Below are positions 62,632 through 64,000 of a stretch of DNA of 64,000 bases, one piece after another. This stretch comes from Gemmatimonadota bacterium (GTDB taxonomy: Bacteria; Gemmatimonadota; Gemmatimonadetes; Longimicrobiales; Gaopeijiaceae). Made by a program: the position numbers and the translations under genes. The notes beneath the pieces are model-generated. The model worked only from the letters and a program-made list of their open reading frames with translations. It did no database searches and was not told where the DNA came from. The DNA lies in assembly GCA_013002885.1 (NCBI GenBank), contig JABDLS010000099.1, positions 23,288-87,287 on the forward strand. The letters are read 5' to 3'. Positions within the stretch are counted from its first letter, which is position 1, and each line of letters begins with the position of its first letter.

Positions 62632-63387
62632 ATGACCATGGTGGACTGGCTCCTCACGGAGCAACTGGTGGAGATCTTCCAGGAGGCAGAGGTCACGCGG
62701 GAAGGGCTCAACGCGCGCCTCGTGGCCCGGAGTCCCCACGGCGAGGAGGACGTGCTCGCCGGCGCCGGCACCGCCGTGCGCATCGAGGCAACAGACGGAA
62801 GCCACTACCTGGTGACGCCTCGGCGAATCGCCAGGGTGGTGGGGGCGGCCGCTCACGATCTGGTCACCTTCACCGATCTGGTGGGCTACGACTGGATCAC
62901 ACCCGCGATGTCCGAGAAGGTGGCCCAGAAGGAGGAGCATTACGACCGACTCTATCTCTACCCGCGCGACGCTCCTCCTCTGGTTCTCGACCGACTCGGG
63001 GAGGCAGTGTACCCACTCATGACCTTCCTCGGTCGGGTCTTGGAGTACCAGTCGCAGAAGATCCTCCTCCGGAAACTCGATGACGACATCGTCGATACCC
63101 TGGGTCGGTGTTTCCTGGCGGCGATTCACGGCCCCTTCTTCACCGAGGCCGAGCTGTCGGAGCTCATCGGCCGGAGCCGAGCCTCCTTGAAGGTCGTCGC
63201 CGGTATGTGGCCGCGGATGAATCTGGCGGCCCCGGAGCTTCGTGAGCTTCTGGGCCGATTGACCAGGGAGCTGGCTGAGCGATCCGCTGACGACCCCGCT
63301 GCGTGGGAAGAGTGGATCCAAGTGCCGGCCAGCAATGTAGAGGCAGCCTTCGAGATCTTCCGAAAGGTCTCGACGGGAGAGGTCTGA
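62632..63387 (+). CDS. Hypothetical protein, 251 aa
   Basis: Alternating helices and acidic loops, with no signal peptide or membrane helix. The first part (about 20-75) includes EEDVLAGAGTAVRIEATDG and ITPRR-type beta segments. The middle (RLYLYPRDAPPLVLDRLGEAVYP) and the helical end (TEAELSELIGRSRASLKVV) are not a motif I know. It reads as a normal high-GC gene. The 286-bp region upstream, divergent from the creatininase gene, has no other feature that I can see. Confidence 0.65.
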   Translation: MTMVDWLLTEQLVEIFQEAEVTREGLNARLVARSPHGEEDVLAGAGTAVRIEATDGSHYLVTPRRIARVVGAAAHDLVTFTDLVGYDWITPAMSEKVAQKEEHYDRLYLYPRDAPPLVLDRLGEAVYPLMTFLGRVLEYQSQKILLRKLDDDIVDTLGRCFLAAIHGPFFTEAELSELIGRSRASLKVVAGMWPRMNLAAPELRELLGRLTRELAERSADDPAAWEEWIQVPASNVEAAFEIFRKVSTGEV

Positions 63388-63461
63388 ACCGAGCCCGACT
63401 GTGATACGACGGGCGGGCTGGAGCTGGCGTGCGAGGGTGGCGCGAAGCGCGTGAGGGTGCG

Positions 63462-64000
63462 CTAGCGCCGATTCTCGAAGAACCAGAGCCCTCCTCGACC
63501 TCCGCCGAGCAGCATGTCATCGTCGCCGTCGCCATCCAGGTCGGCGAGGGCGGGAGCGGCGAAGCCGAAGTGGTCGACTTCGAAGAGGCCGTCTTCCACG
63601 AACTCCGGAGTCGTTGGGGTCCCCTGGTTCCGGAAGATGTGGATGCCGGACGATTCCGATCCGACAAGCAGATCGAGATCGCCGTCGGCGTCCAGGTCGT
63701 GTAGCACGGGGAAGGACCTTCGGCCCACATCGAAGTCCCCGTATTCGTCGCTCACCAACGTGAACTCAGGAGCGCCGGCGCCGCCGGTGTTCTCGTAGAA
63801 GTTGAGGGCCCCCGAGCTCTCGCCGACGAAGAGGTCGAGATCCCCGTCGGCATCGATGTCGCCCAGGGCGGGAGCGGCGTTGCGCCCACGGGTGAGGGTG
63901 ACGAAGGCCGTGTCGGTAAGGCTGAGTCCGATGGAGCCGTCGTCGGCCACGTTGGTGTGGAGGCGCAGAGCGTCCTGCCAGGTCCCGATGATGGCGTCCA
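63462..64000 (-). CDS. FG-GAP/VCBS repeat protein, truncated at window edge
   Basis: The visible 179 residues run to the window end without a start codon, so the 5' part lies outside. Three repeats contain the calcium-binding-like pattern DIDADGDLDLFVG, DLDADGDLDLLVG and DLDGDGDDDMLLG, spaced about 50 residues apart and each followed by a GG/NFYEN-type beta hairpin. This is the FG-GAP/VCBS beta-propeller seen in secreted and cell-surface proteins. Its role cannot be read from the fragment. It is convergent with the upstream unknown gene. Confidence 0.82.
   Translation of the reverse strand, partial: DAIIGTWQDALRLHTNVADDGSIGLSLTDTAFVTLTRGRNAAPALGDIDADGDLDLFVGESSGALNFYENTGGAGAPEFTLVSDEYGDFDVGRRSFPVLHDLDADGDLDLLVGSESSGIHIFRNQGTPTTPEFVEDGLFEVDHFGFAAPALADLDGDGDDDMLLGGGRGGLWFFENRR

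Overview
The window is about 64 kb of high-GC bacterial DNA with no rRNA, tRNA, CRISPR array, transposase, integrase or phage structural gene that I can see. The gene set suggests Gemmatimonadota (Acidobacteriota is the main alternative). It includes a SusC/SusD-type outer-membrane pair, a barrel-less TonB-plug protein, a PadR plus MacB-like permease pair, a sortilin/VPS10 beta-propeller exoprotein, a serine/threonine kinase with a TPR-like C-terminus, a 180-kDa-type NAD-glutamate dehydrogenase and a minor-pilin cluster. This assignment is inference from gene content; I could run no search.

Layout. 0.2-3.3 kb: unknown protein, IM30/PspA-like coiled coil, ECF sigma factor with a clear terminator, orphan TPP-dependent E1 alpha. 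3.7-6.3 kb: V4R-like protein coupled to a Bcp peroxiredoxin, CoA-binding protein, membrane-anchored histidine-kinase-like protein. 6.3-8.7 kb: heme A synthase CtaA, a DUF420 protein and an EamA transporter, probably one operon. 8.7-20.1 kb, all minus strand: acyl-CoA dehydrogenase, patatin, small membrane protein, cupredoxin lipoprotein, VPS10 propeller, DnaQ-like exonuclease, 2-oxoglutarate dehydrogenase E1.

20.3-28.7 kb is the most unusual part. After pgeF and a small four-Cys protein lies an OsmC-family gene whose catalytic Cys codon is an in-frame TGA. A 6-bp stem with a UGGAG loop follows 19 nt after the TGA, so this is a candidate selenoprotein. The 3' end of this gene carries one copy of a perfect 21-bp direct repeat. 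The second copy lies 6.77 kb away beside an orphan OsmC-like C-terminus. The segment between them holds a cytosolic-looking subtilisin-family protease, an unrecognised Cys/His-rich protein and a kinase/TPR protein, and looks like an accessory island.

28.7-38.7 kb: class III aminotransferase, three glycosyltransferases, alpha/beta hydrolase, and a YhaO/YhaN (SbcD/SbcC-like) nuclease-ATPase pair. 38.9-47.4 kb: NAD-glutamate dehydrogenase, whose 3' end overlaps a four-gene minor pilin/pseudopilin cluster, then an unknown membrane protein. 47.6-52.3 kb: a GltD-like FAD/Fe-S protein translationally coupled to a two-subunit 2-oxoacid:ferredoxin oxidoreductase (KorAB type). 52.4-60.2 kb: PadR/permease pair, then SusC-SusD ended by a strong terminator. 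60.2-64 kb: TonB-plug-like protein, a secreted divergent creatininase-family protein with a lipoprotein, an unknown protein, and a truncated FG-GAP/VCBS-repeat protein at the edge.

Much of the core content is central carbon and energy metabolism (SucA, KorAB, glutamate dehydrogenase, acyl-CoA dehydrogenase, CtaA). Around it are extracellular nutrient capture and surface functions.
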